The position numbers and the translations under genes are program-made. Below are positions 9,776 to 18,429 of a DNA stretch of 64,000 nucleotides, in pieces; positions within the stretch are counted from its first letter, which is position 1, and each line of letters opens with the position of its first letter. Origin of the DNA: an uncultured Caulobacterales bacterium (GTDB lineage Bacteria; Pseudomonadota; Alphaproteobacteria; Caulobacterales; Caulobacteraceae). Under the pieces are notes generated by a model. It worked only from the letters and a program-made list of their open reading frames with translations. It did no database searches and had not been told where the DNA came from. The stretch lies in NCBI GenBank assembly GCA_903884425.1, contig CAISEP010000020.1:124001-188000 (forward strand). The letters run 5' to 3'.

Positions 9776-10618
9776 TCACCAGCTGCCCGACGATCCGCCG
9801 CCGCCGAAGTCGCCGCCGCCGCCGCCGAAGCTGTCATTGTCGCCACCGCCGCCACCGCCGCCCCAGCCGCCGCCACCGCCGCGTCCGAGGGAGGACAGGA
9901 TGACCAGGGGCCAGAACCAGCCACCCCCGCCGCCGCGGCGGAAGATGGAGCTGATGACGATGAAGACGATGAACAGGGTGAACAGGGCCCCGATGGGGCT
10001 GCCCCGCCGGTGATAGACCACCTGGGTCCGGGACTGGCTGACCGCCGCCACCCGGGCACGGGCCGTGGCATCATCCAGGCCCAGCTGTTCCAGCAGGGCG
10101 TCGGTGCCGTCCATGATGCCGCCGGCCATGTCCCCGTCCCGGAACTTGGGCAGCACCTTGTCCTGCAGGATGACGCTGGAGAGGGCGTCGGTCAGCACCG
10201 GCTCGAGGCCATAGCCCACCTCGATGCGGACCTTGTGCTCATTCGGCGCGATGATGAACAGCACGCCGTTGTTCTGGCCCTTCTGGCCGATGCCCCACTT
10301 GCGGCCCAGCTGGTAGCCGAAGTCCTGGATCTCCTGCCCCTGCAGGCTGGGCAGGGTCACCACCACCAGCTGGCGGCCGTTCTTCTCCTCCAGCGCCTTC
10401 AGCTTCTCCGTCAGGATGGTCTGCTGGTCAGCGGACAGGACATGGGCGTCATCCACCACCCGTCCGGTCAGCTCCGGGAACTTGATGTCCGCCGCCCGCA
10501 CGGTGGCGGGTGCGGCGAAGGCCAGCACCAGCGCCGTCCAGAGGGCGAGGATCAATCCGGGGATGGAGACCGACCGTCGACCGGCCAGCCTCCCTTCGGC
10601 GAGGGCGAGGGTGCTCAC
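9776..10618 (-). CDS. TPM-domain protein with Gly-rich tail (YgcG-like)
   Basis: 280 residues: an N-terminal signal sequence ending near VRA-ADIKF, a periplasmic TPM domain with TGRVVDDAHVLS and GRQLVVVTLPSLQGQEI (about residues 50-175), one membrane segment (about 205-225) and a Gly-rich tail ending in GGGSSGSW. This glycine-rich, Ser-Gly-Ser-Trp end is normal for the family and not a frameshift. GTG start overlaps the lemA stop by 4 nt (GTGA). Such proteins accompany LemA in many bacteria; function is not settled. Confidence 0.9.
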   Translation of the reverse strand: MSTLALAEGRLAGRRSVSIPGLILALWTALVLAFAAPATVRAADIKFPELTGRVVDDAHVLSADQQTILTEKLKALEEKNGRQLVVVTLPSLQGQEIQDFGYQLGRKWGIGQKGQNNGVLFIIAPNEHKVRIEVGYGLEPVLTDALSSVILQDKVLPKFRDGDMAGGIMDGTDALLEQLGLDDATARARVAAVSQSRTQVVYHRRGSPIGALFTLFIVFIVISSIFRRGGGGGWFWPLVILSSLGRGGGGGWGGGGGGGDNDSFGGGGGDFGGGGSSGSW

Positions 10619-11283
10619 GGCTTGGCGGGCGGTGCCGAACCCGGCGCGGCCGCGGGGGCCGCGTCAAAGCTGACCGTCGGGGCCGACTGGGCCGCCGCCG
10701 TGGCCGAGAACAGGGACATGGGCTTTTCCGCCTTGTAAACGGTGGAGGCCCACAGCACCCCCGGGAAGGTGTGCAGTTCCAGATTGTAGCTGGCGGCGGC
10801 CTCGTTGTAGTCGCGGCGGGCCACGGAAATCCGGTTCTCGGTCCCCTCCAGCTGCGACTGCAGGGCCATGAAGTTGCGGTCCGACTTCAGCTCGGGATAG
10901 CGCTCCTGCACCACCAAGAGGCGGCCAAGGGTCTGGGACAGGCCCCCCTGGGCCTGCTCGAACTGCTTGAACTTGGCGGGGTCGGAGACGGCGGAGGGGT
11001 CCACCGTCATGCTGGTGGCCTTGGCCCGGGCCTCGGCCACCTCGACCAGCACCGACTTCTCCTGGGCGGCATAGCCCTTCACGGTGGCGACCAGGTTCGG
11101 GATCAGGTCCGCCCGGCGCTGATAGGCGGTCTGCACGTCCGCCCACTTCTGCTTGGCCAGTTCTTCCTTGGTCGGAATGGTATTGGCGCCGCAGCCGGAC
11201 AGGCCCGTCGACACGACGGCGATCAGGGCAAGGGCAGCGAAACGCCCGCGGAATTGTGTCACGTGGAGCATCCCCAGTGTCAT
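10615..11283 (-). CDS. lemA: LemA family lipoprotein
   Basis: 222 residues. A hydrophobic leader ends in the lipobox LSGC (Cys31), so it is a predicted lipoprotein with a periplasmic helical LemA domain; ADVQTAYQRRADLIPNLVATVKG near residue 45 and LQSQLEGTENRISVARRDYNEA near 150 are the family hallmarks. The C-terminal 40 residues are Ala/Pro-rich. I chose the ATG at 11283, which has a GGCGGG-like site upstream; ATG at 11271 is possible. It heads the minus-strand train that runs to 558, with its promoter expected in 11284-11389. Confidence 0.9.
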   Translation of the reverse strand: MTLGMLHVTQFRGRFAALALIAVVSTGLSGCGANTIPTKEELAKQKWADVQTAYQRRADLIPNLVATVKGYAAQEKSVLVEVAEARAKATSMTVDPSAVSDPAKFKQFEQAQGGLSQTLGRLLVVQERYPELKSDRNFMALQSQLEGTENRISVARRDYNEAAASYNLELHTFPGVLWASTVYKAEKPMSLFSATAAAQSAPTVSFDAAPAAAPGSAPPAKP

Positions 11284-11389
11284 GAATGCCCGCCGACAGG
11301 GGCTGGGCGACCGAGGCAAGCCTAGCAGAGGCTTCGGCGTCTCCCAAGTGAAAGCGCCGTAATCCGCAGGGGCCGGGAGCCCATCCCGG

Positions 11390-12307
11390 TCAGCGCCGGG
11401 TGGAGCGGACGATCATCACCTGGCCGCTGACGATCAGCACGATGCCCGCCAGCGCCGACAGGTCCCAGCGGACATGCTCGAACAGGCTCGACACGACCAT
11501 GGCCACGGGGGGCGTCAGGGCTCCGGTATAGGAGGCGAGGGTGAACCCCCGGCGGTGCGCCAGCGCGTAGTAGATCAGGAACCCCACCACCGATCCGAAC
11601 ACCGTCAGATAGACGAAGGAGGCCCAGAAGCTGACCGTCATCGGCGGGACGAAGCTCGCATGGGTCACCAGCGCCGTGACCATCAGGGCGGCGGACCCAT
11701 AGAGCATGGCCCAGCCGGTGACGGTGGAGACCGGGGCCCCGTGGCTCTGGTTCACCCGGGTGGCCAGGTTGCCGCAGGCGTTGAACAGCACCGAGCCGAG
11801 GGTCAGCCCCACCCCCAGCAGCAGGTCAGATCGCAGGGACGAGCCCATGATCTGCCCCGCGGACAGGCAGGCGACGCCCACGGCCCCGAGACCCGCGCCC
11901 ATCCAGGCCCCCCGGGCCGCCTTCTGGCCCAGCACCAGGCGAAACAGGCCGGTATTGACGAGGGAGAGGCTGGCGAACACCACCGCCACCAGGGCGGAGG
12001 GGGCGTGTTCCTCCGCCGCATAGACCATCACATAGCCGATTCCGAACACCAGCACGCCCTGTGCCGCCGCCAGCAGGTGCTCCCGCCGGGTGAGGACGAG
12101 CCTCTGCCCCTGCAGGCGGCTGACCGGGAAGATCAGCAGGCCGGACGCGATGAACCGGTACATGATCGACACCACCGGGCTCAGCGACCCCAGCTGGAAC
12201 TTCAGCACCAGCCAGGTGGTGCCCCAGATCAGGCCGCAGGCCGCCAGGGACAGGAAGTCCCAGCGGTCCGGCTGGCCGCCGGCATGGTGGTAGGCGGCCT
12301 GGCTCAA
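11390..12307 (-). CDS. EamA/DMT family transporter
   Basis: 305 residues with ten hydrophobic segments in two EamA repeats (DFLSLAACGLIWGTTWLVLKF near residue 17 and a second repeat from about 165), the drug/metabolite transporter fold that exports amino acids or metabolites across the inner membrane. The start is a TTG 4 nt after the astB stop, so it is probably the last gene of the arginine-catabolic operon. In that context an exporter for arginine-derived or related amino acids is plausible but unproven. Confidence 0.88.
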   Translation of the reverse strand: MSQAAYHHAGGQPDRWDFLSLAACGLIWGTTWLVLKFQLGSLSPVVSIMYRFIASGLLIFPVSRLQGQRLVLTRREHLLAAAQGVLVFGIGYVMVYAAEEHAPSALVAVVFASLSLVNTGLFRLVLGQKAARGAWMGAGLGAVGVACLSAGQIMGSSLRSDLLLGVGLTLGSVLFNACGNLATRVNQSHGAPVSTVTGWAMLYGSAALMVTALVTHASFVPPMTVSFWASFVYLTVFGSVVGFLIYYALAHRRGFTLASYTGALTPPVAMVVSSLFEHVRWDLSALAGIVLIVSGQVMIVRSTRR

Positions 12308-12311
12308 GGGC

Positions 12312-13661
12312 TCAGACCCGCTGGAACGGATAGAAGTCGGTGCCGAGGTCGAGGATCGTGGTCAGCTCGTCCAGCGCCGTGCGCGCCTCCACGACCAGGG
12401 CCGGATCGGCCAGGTCCGCCACGGCCAGCGTGTCGCGATAGCGGCGGTCGGCCCAGTCGTTCAGCCGGGCCACCAGGGCGTCGTCGATCCGCTGGGCGGG
12501 GTTGGTGGCCGCCAGCTCCGCCTCGGTCAGCACCACCCGCAGGCGCAGGCACGCGGGTCCGCCGCCGTTGCGCATGCTCTGGCGCACATCGACGAAGATC
12601 ACCTCGCCGATGGGGCCGTTGGAGGCCACCAGCGCCTCCGTCACCCGGCGGGCGGTGGCGGTCTCCCGCACCTCCACCGGCGCGATCAGGGTCAGGCGGT
12701 CCTGGCCCGGGCGCTGGATCAGCATGGAATTGAACAGATAGCTCTTCACCGCGTCGGCAAAGGGCAGGTCCTGTTCGGAAATCTCCACGAACACCGGCTC
12801 GAACAGGCCCTCGGCGGCGCGGGCGACCTCGGCGCGCATGGCCGCGGTGTCCTCGAAGGCGCGCTCGTGGAAGAACAGGCAGGTGCGGGCCCCGACGCAG
12901 ACCACGTCGTTGTGGAAGGCCCCGGCCGCGATGGCCCGGCGGGACTGTCGCGGGAACACGGCCCGGGCAGCCCCGTGGCGGCGGGCCACGGCATGGGAGG
13001 CTTCCAGGGTCTGGCGGGCGGGGAAGTGTCCCTCCCACGCCTCATAGGCCTCCCGGCCATAGACCAGCATGTTCACCCCGGGGTCCCCGTGGTCGGCGCA
13101 GAGGCGGACGTGGTTGGCCGCCCCCTCGTCGGCGAAATGGGGCTGTTCGGGCAGGGCGTCGTGCACGGCGAAGCGGGCCGGGTCGGGGAACAGCCGGGCC
13201 AGCGCCCGCTGCGTCTGCCGGTGCTCCAGGCTGCGGTGCAGGTTGGTCAGCAGATTGGCCGGGGTGAAGTGCACCCGCCCGTCCGCCGCATCCGCCGACG
13301 GGGTGACGGTGGCCGCATTGGCCGCCCACATGGACGAGGCGGAACTGGCCGCCGCCGCCAGCAGGGGCGCGTCCTTCCACGCCCGCTCCAGCACCGCCGC
13401 ATCGCTTCCGGCAAAACCCAGGGTCCGCAGGAAGTCCAGGTCCGGCCGGGCCGCGGGGGGCAGGACGAACTGCGGCAGGCCGAGGTCGGCCAGCTGCTTC
13501 ATCTTGCCGATCCCCTCCTTCACCGCGCTGCGGGGGGAGGAGACGAGGCCGGCATTGCCCGCGCTCGCCAGATTGCCAGGCGACAGACCGGCAAAGCTGT
13601 GGGTCGGCCCCACCAGCCCGTCGGCATTGGCTTCCACGGCGGCCGTCACGGAACCGCTCAC
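12312..13661 (-). CDS. astB: N-succinylarginine dihydrolase
   Basis: 449 residues, against 447 in enterobacteria. It is an amidinotransferase-superfamily enzyme that hydrolyses N2-succinylarginine to succinylornithine, ammonia and CO2. The N-terminal NADGLVGPTHSFAGLS motif, FHNDVVCVGART in the second half and the RNGGGPACLRLRVVL segment with the expected catalytic Cys are all present. The GTG start overlaps the astD stop by 4 nt and places the GPTH motif about 15 residues from the N-terminus, as in AstB homologues. Confidence 0.95.
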   Translation of the reverse strand: MSGSVTAAVEANADGLVGPTHSFAGLSPGNLASAGNAGLVSSPRSAVKEGIGKMKQLADLGLPQFVLPPAARPDLDFLRTLGFAGSDAAVLERAWKDAPLLAAAASSASSMWAANAATVTPSADAADGRVHFTPANLLTNLHRSLEHRQTQRALARLFPDPARFAVHDALPEQPHFADEGAANHVRLCADHGDPGVNMLVYGREAYEAWEGHFPARQTLEASHAVARRHGAARAVFPRQSRRAIAAGAFHNDVVCVGARTCLFFHERAFEDTAAMRAEVARAAEGLFEPVFVEISEQDLPFADAVKSYLFNSMLIQRPGQDRLTLIAPVEVRETATARRVTEALVASNGPIGEVIFVDVRQSMRNGGGPACLRLRVVLTEAELAATNPAQRIDDALVARLNDWADRRYRDTLAVADLADPALVVEARTALDELTTILDLGTDFYPFQRV

Positions 13662-15121
13662 GGGCGCAGGCCCTTGATCTCCGCCAGCAGGGGTGCGGGT
13701 GCCGTGGCCTCGAAGCTCGCCACCGGATAGGCGCAGTAGTCGGCGGCGTAATAGGCGCTGGGCCGGTGGTTGCCGGAGCTGCCGAGCCCGCCGAAGGGCA
13801 TGTCCCCCGCCGCGCCCGTGGTCGGCCGGTTCCAGTTCACCACCCCGGCCCGGATGCGGGACAGATAGCGGGTCCACAGGGCCTCGTCCCCGCCGATCAG
13901 ACCGGCAGACAGGCCGTAGCGGGTGTCGTTGGCCAGCCGGATGGCGTCATCGAAGCGCGCGGCCCGGCGCACCTGCAGGGCGGGGGCGAAGATCTCCTCG
14001 TCCTCGATCCCGTCAAGGCCGTCCACATCTAGGATCGCGGGGCTGACAAAGGCCTCGGACAGGCCCTCGATCCCGTCCAGCGGGCGGATCACCCGCCCCC
14101 CCTGGGCCACCAGCCGGTCGAAGCGGGACCGGGCCGCCTGCGCCGCCCGGGCAGAGATCAGCGGGCCCATATAGGGCTCCACCGCCCCGTCGAAGGGCCC
14201 GGCCACCAGCCGCCCGGCCAGGGCCACGGTGGCCTCGAGCACGGCGTCCCCGGCCTTGCCCGCGGGCAGGATCAGCCGCCGGGCGCAGGAGCAGCGCTGC
14301 CCCGTGGTGATGAAGGCCGACTGGACGATGTGCTGGGCGGCGATCTCCGGATCGGCATCCCACACCACCAGCGGATTGTTGCCGCCTAGCTCCAGGGCCA
14401 GGATCACCTCCGGCCGGTCGATGAACTGGCGGCGGAAATGGTCCCCCGCGGCGGCGGAGCCGGTGAACAGCAGCCCGTCGATATGTTGTGACAGAAGCGC
14501 GGCCCCCGCCTCCCGTCCCCCCTGGATCAGGTTGAATACCCCCGCCGGGACCCCGGCCTCGGCCAGGGCTTCCGCCATCAGCCGACCCACCCGGGGGGTC
14601 TCCTCCGACGGCTTGAAGACGATCGTGTCCCCGGCCAGCAGGGCGGGCACGATGTGGCCGTTGGGCAGGTGTCCGGGGAAGTTGAACGGTCCCAGCACCG
14701 CCATCACTCCATGGGGCCGGTGGCGCAGCACCGCCCGGCCGAACGCCGTGGCCGCCTCCCGCGAGCCCGTCCGCTCCGTCACCGCGCGGATGGAGATGTC
14801 CACCTTCCCGGCCATGGAGGCGAGTTCCGTCCGGGTCTCCCACAGGGGCTTGCCGGTCTCCTCGGCGAAGGCGCGGGCCATGTCCTCGGCCCGGGACTGC
14901 AGGATCGCCTTGTAGCGGCGCACGGTCTCGATCCGGGTGTCCAGGGACGTGTCGGCCCAGGCCTGACCCGCCCGGCGGGCGGCGGCCACGGCCTCGGCCG
15001 CATCCTCCGCCGAGGCCCCGGCACCTTCGAACACCACCGCGCCGGTGGCCGGATTGGTCGAGGTCAGGACCCCGCCCCGGCCCGCGCGCCAGGTCCCGTC
15101 GATGAAAAGCTCGCCCGTCAT
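13658..15121 (-). CDS. astD: N-succinylglutamate 5-semialdehyde dehydrogenase
   Basis: 487 residues, normal length. Aldehyde dehydrogenase fold: NAD-binding region VLGPFNFPGHLPNGH near residue 143, FTGSAAAG near 219, catalytic Glu244 in LELGGNNP and nucleophile Cys277 in GQRCSCARR. The ELGGNNP form is characteristic of AstD. It oxidises succinylglutamate semialdehyde to succinylglutamate, the fourth step of the arginine succinyltransferase pathway. The ATG overlaps the astA stop by 4 nt. Confidence 0.96.
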   Translation of the reverse strand: MTGELFIDGTWRAGRGGVLTSTNPATGAVVFEGAGASAEDAAEAVAAARRAGQAWADTSLDTRIETVRRYKAILQSRAEDMARAFAEETGKPLWETRTELASMAGKVDISIRAVTERTGSREAATAFGRAVLRHRPHGVMAVLGPFNFPGHLPNGHIVPALLAGDTIVFKPSEETPRVGRLMAEALAEAGVPAGVFNLIQGGREAGAALLSQHIDGLLFTGSAAAGDHFRRQFIDRPEVILALELGGNNPLVVWDADPEIAAQHIVQSAFITTGQRCSCARRLILPAGKAGDAVLEATVALAGRLVAGPFDGAVEPYMGPLISARAAQAARSRFDRLVAQGGRVIRPLDGIEGLSEAFVSPAILDVDGLDGIEDEEIFAPALQVRRAARFDDAIRLANDTRYGLSAGLIGGDEALWTRYLSRIRAGVVNWNRPTTGAAGDMPFGGLGSSGNHRPSAYYAADYCAYPVASFEATAPAPLLAEIKGLRP

Positions 15122-16122
15122 AGCCGCACCCTCAACCGGTCGCCCGTCTCCACCTGCAGCGCCCGGGCGGACGCCGCGTCGATGCGGACGAATTCGTCAT
15201 CCGTGGCCACCACGGTCCGCACGGCGCGGAAGCGCGACAGCTCCGCCGTGGACACCAGGGTCGACGGCCCCTCCACCCGGTCCACCACCTGCACCAGCCG
15301 CTCCACCGCCCCGCGCACGGTGGCGATGTCGTCCCGGCGGCAGGACACGGTGGGGCCTGCGTCAAAGATGTCGATCAGGCCGGAGAAGCGGAACCCCTCC
15401 GCCTCCAGCATGGCCCGGGCGGGCTCCCCCTCCCGGTGCACGCGGCCGATGCAGTCCCGCACCGCGTCCGGCAGCAGCTCCACATAGATCGGGTGCCGCG
15501 GGGCCAGGTCGAGGATGAACTGGCCGTCGGTGGAGGCGCTCATCAGGTCGGCCTCGTCGAAGGGCAGACGGAAGAACTTCTGGCCCACCGTCTCCCAGAA
15601 GGGACAGGTGCCGTCCTCGTCGAACCAGCCGCGCAGCTCTGCCAGCACCGTGTCGGCGAACCGGGTCGGCTCGGCCCCGATCAGCAGGTAGCGGGACTGG
15701 GCCAGCAGCCGCCCCGCCCCGCCGCTGCGCCGCTCGGGCTTCAGGAACAGGGAGCCCACCTCCGACCAGCCGGAGCATTCGTTCACCAGCACCAGGGCCT
15801 GGTGGTCGAAGCGCAGGTTCAGGGTGGGGGAGCTCTGGGCCATGGTCATGACCCGGAAGGAGAAGTGCGGCCGCTTCAGCCCGACGCCCGCCTTCACCCC
15901 CGCCACGCCGGCGACCTCGCCCGTGGCGTCGTCCTCCAGCATCAGGGTGTACCAGCATTCCAGCGGGGCCCGGGTCGCGCCGAAGCTGGCGGCGGAAATC
16001 TCCAGGCGCGCTTCCAGGGTCGGGGCGTCGGTGGGCAGGCTGGTGAAGCCCCGCCCCGACAGCACCGCCATTTCCATCAGGGCGTCGAAGTCCCCGGGTC
16101 CTGCAGGTCGCACTACGAGCAT
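15118..16122 (-). CDS. astA: Arginine N-succinyltransferase
   Basis: 334 residues, matching the roughly 340-residue single-subunit family. It opens with MLVVRPAGPGDFDALMEMA and contains FSFRVMTMAQSSPTLNLRFDH, SEVGSLFLKPERRSGG and CPFWETVGQKFFRLPFDEAD, all typical of AstA (GNAT-like fold). It transfers succinyl from succinyl-CoA to arginine, committing arginine to the AST pathway. It is the first gene of the astA-astD-astB-EamA unit; the promoter must lie in the 97-nt gap to the divergent ABC transporter. Confidence 0.95.
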   Translation of the reverse strand: MLVVRPAGPGDFDALMEMAVLSGRGFTSLPTDAPTLEARLEISAASFGATRAPLECWYTLMLEDDATGEVAGVAGVKAGVGLKRPHFSFRVMTMAQSSPTLNLRFDHQALVLVNECSGWSEVGSLFLKPERRSGGAGRLLAQSRYLLIGAEPTRFADTVLAELRGWFDEDGTCPFWETVGQKFFRLPFDEADLMSASTDGQFILDLAPRHPIYVELLPDAVRDCIGRVHREGEPARAMLEAEGFRFSGLIDIFDAGPTVSCRRDDIATVRGAVERLVQVVDRVEGPSTLVSTAELSRFRAVRTVVATDDEFVRIDAASARALQVETGDRLRVRL

Positions 16123-16219
16123 GGGGGCTTCTAGCGCGCCTACGAAACGGGCGCCACCCCCGGCCGCCACCGGCCTCCCGCCCGCGCGACCTCGGTTCCA
16201 GAACCGGGCGGATTGGTCT

Positions 16220-18025
16220 ATGGACCGGGACATGGCCGAAAACTGGGATGACACGGACGATCCGGAGGAGCGGCGGCGACGCCAGCCCCTGAGCAATGGC
16301 CAGGTGATGGGCTTCATCGCCGCCTACTGGACCCGCCTGCCCCTGCAGTTCGCCGCCATCATCGGCCTGATGTTCCTCGCCACCCTGGCCGACCTGACCA
16401 TCCCCACCGCGGCGGGCCGGCTGGTGGACGTGGTCTCCCGTCCCGCCCGCGCGCCGTCGCAGGCCTGGGCCGCCTGGGCGAGCCTGTCGGCCCTCTATGT
16501 GGTGTTCTCGCTGGTGCGCACCGTGGCCTTCCGCACCAGCAACAGCTTCTATGCCCGCAACATGGAGCGGATCGTCCGCGCAGCCTTTGCCCGGGTGCAG
16601 GACTATTCCGCCGACTGGCACGCCAACACCTTTGCCGGGGCCACCGTGCGGCGGGTGAGCCGGGCCATGTGGGGCTTCGACGCCGTGTCCGACGCCACCC
16701 TGCTGATGCTGGGCCCCACGGTGATGGTGCTGATCGGCCTGTCGATCTCCATCGGCCTGCGCTGGCCGATTGCCGGGCTGTTCACCGGCGTGATGGTGGC
16801 CGCCTACATGGGCGTGAACATCTGGATGACGCAGAAGTACATCCGCCCCGCCAATCTCCGCTCCAACCGACTGGACAGCGAGATCGGCGCGGTCCTGGCA
16901 GATGCCATTGCCGGCAATGCGGCGGTGAAGAGCTTCGGGGCCGAGGCCCGGGAGGTGGAACGCTTCGGCCAGACCACCACCCGCTGGCGCCAGGCCATGA
17001 CCGCCACCTGGAACCGCTTCAACATCATGGGCCTGTTCCAGAACCTCTTGCTGATCAGCCTGCAGGCGGGGCTGACGGCCCTGATGGTGGGCCGCTGGGC
17101 GCGGGGGGAGGCGAGCCCCGGGGACGTGGCCTTTGCCGTCACCGCCTTCATGCTCATGTCCGGCTATCTGCGCAATTTCGGGGAGATCTTCCGGGCCCTG
17201 CAGCGGGGGATCGACGACACCATGGACGTGGCCGCCTACATGCAACAGCCGCCGCAGATCCAGGACCCCGCCGACCCCGCCCCCTTTGCCCCGCAGCTGG
17301 GCCTGATCCGCTTCGAAGGGGTCAGCTTCCGCTACCAGGGCCAGAGTGCGGCGGTCTATGACGCCTTCGACCTGACCATCCAGCCGGGGGAGCGGGTGGC
17401 GCTGGTCGGCCCCACCGGCGCGGGCAAGTCCACCTTCGTCAAGCTGCTGCAGCGGCTCTATGACCTGGACGCCGGGCGGATCACCGTGGACGGGATCGAC
17501 ATCGCGTCGGTCCGCCAGTCCGAGCTGCGCCGCGCCATTGCCGTGGTGCCGCAGGACCCGGCCCTGTTCCACCGGACCATTGCCGAGAACATCGCCTATG
17601 CCCGGCCCGATGCCTCGCAGGAGGACGTGGAGCTGGCCGCGCGCCGGGCGCTGGCCCACGACTTCATAGCCCGCCTGCCCAAGGGGTACGAGACCCTGGT
17701 GGGGGAGCGGGGGGTGAAGCTCTCCGGCGGGGAACGGCAGCGGGTGGCCATTGCCCGCGCCTTCCTGGCCGATGCGCCGATCCTGGTGCTGGACGAGGCG
17801 ACCTCGTCCCTGGACGTGGAGACCGAGCAGCTGATCCAGGCGGCGACCGAGGCGCTGATGCGCGGCCGCACCACCCTGCTGATCGCCCACCGCCTGTCCA
17901 CCATCCGCTCCGCCGACCGGATCCTGGTGTTCCAGAACGGCCGCATCGTCGAGGACGGCCGCCACGGGGAGCTGATCGCCCGCGGCGGGGTCTATGCGAG
18001 ACTGTCCGCCGTCGGATCGATGTGA
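16220..18025 (+). CDS. ABC-type exporter, fused membrane and ATPase domains
   Basis: 601 residues from ATG at 16220 (a second ATG at 16232 is possible). The N-terminal half has six membrane segments (about residues 40-335), the C-terminal half a nucleotide-binding domain with Walker A GPTGAGKST, signature LSGGERQR, Walker B ILVLDEATSS and the switch histidine in IAHRLST. It is a half-transporter of the ABCB/MsbA type that would act as a dimer in the inner membrane. The substrate cannot be told from the sequence. It is divergent from astA. Confidence 0.93.
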   Translation: MDRDMAENWDDTDDPEERRRRQPLSNGQVMGFIAAYWTRLPLQFAAIIGLMFLATLADLTIPTAAGRLVDVVSRPARAPSQAWAAWASLSALYVVFSLVRTVAFRTSNSFYARNMERIVRAAFARVQDYSADWHANTFAGATVRRVSRAMWGFDAVSDATLLMLGPTVMVLIGLSISIGLRWPIAGLFTGVMVAAYMGVNIWMTQKYIRPANLRSNRLDSEIGAVLADAIAGNAAVKSFGAEAREVERFGQTTTRWRQAMTATWNRFNIMGLFQNLLLISLQAGLTALMVGRWARGEASPGDVAFAVTAFMLMSGYLRNFGEIFRALQRGIDDTMDVAAYMQQPPQIQDPADPAPFAPQLGLIRFEGVSFRYQGQSAAVYDAFDLTIQPGERVALVGPTGAGKSTFVKLLQRLYDLDAGRITVDGIDIASVRQSELRRAIAVVPQDPALFHRTIAENIAYARPDASQEDVELAARRALAHDFIARLPKGYETLVGERGVKLSGGERQRVAIARAFLADAPILVLDEATSSLDVETEQLIQAATEALMRGRTTLLIAHRLSTIRSADRILVFQNGRIVEDGRHGELIARGGVYARLSAVGSM

Positions 18026-18027
18026 GG

Positions 18028-18161
18028 GCGTCCTTCGGGACGGGCCTGACGGCCCTCCTCAGGATGACGCGCGTTTGTTCCATACGCGGATCAGGACGTG
18101 GGCTCGAAAACCCCAACCTGCGTCATGGTGAGGAGCGCGGCACGCGCGTCTCGAACCACGC
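18028..18161. repeat. Composite extragenic repeat, locus 2 unit a
   Basis: Starts 2 nt after the ABC transporter stop. The unit is CGTCCTTCGGGACGGG, a GGCC hairpin, CCTCCTCAGGATGACGCGCG, a conserved middle containing TTTGTTCCATACGCGGATCA and GTGGGCTCGAAAACCCC, then GCGTCATGGTGAGGAG and GCGTCTCGAACCACG. The outer arms are imperfect inverted repeats. Confidence 0.88.
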
Positions 18162-18162
18162 T

Positions 18163-18293
18163 GCGTCCTTCGAGACGGGCTTCGCCCTCCTCAGGATGAC
18201 GCGCGTTGTGGGACGAGCGGCGGGCTTTGTGGGCTCGACCAACAAACCTTCGTCATGGTGAGGAGCCCCGGAACGGGGCGTCTCGAACCACGC
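18163..18293. repeat. Composite extragenic repeat, locus 2 unit b
   Basis: Second tandem unit with the same arms (CGTCCTTCGAGACGGGC and GCGTCTCGAACCACG) but a different middle containing TTGTGGGACGAGCGGCG and GGGCTCGACCAACAAACC. The middle resembles that of the unit at 50.7 kb, so at least two sub-types of spacer exist. Confidence 0.88.
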
Positions 18294-18304
18294 TCAAGCG
18301 GCAC

Positions 18305-18408
18305 GAGGTTCCCGGCTCAAGGCCGGGAATGACGGGTGAAAGGGGTGCAGGTCGTTGAAAGGCTGATACCTGAAAAGTCGTCATTCCCGGCCTTGAGCCG
18401 GGAACCTC
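18305..18408. repeat. Perfect 30-bp inverted repeat flanking a 44-nt spacer
   Basis: 18305-18334 begins GAGGTTCCCGGCTCAAGG and ends GGGAATGACG; 18379-18408 is its exact reverse complement. Each arm is itself a near-palindrome around CCCGG...CCGGG. The pair lies between two convergent genes and next to the composite repeats. The sequence resembles a common alphaproteobacterial extragenic element (CGTCATTCCCGG...). Confidence 0.85.
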
Positions 18409-18429
18409 TCTCCGGACGCCAAGCCCCCC

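Noticed and set aside
9776..9930. Gly-rich end of the TPM protein as a possible frameshift
   Set aside because: Such GGGG-F-GGGG tails ending in SGSW are normal in this family.
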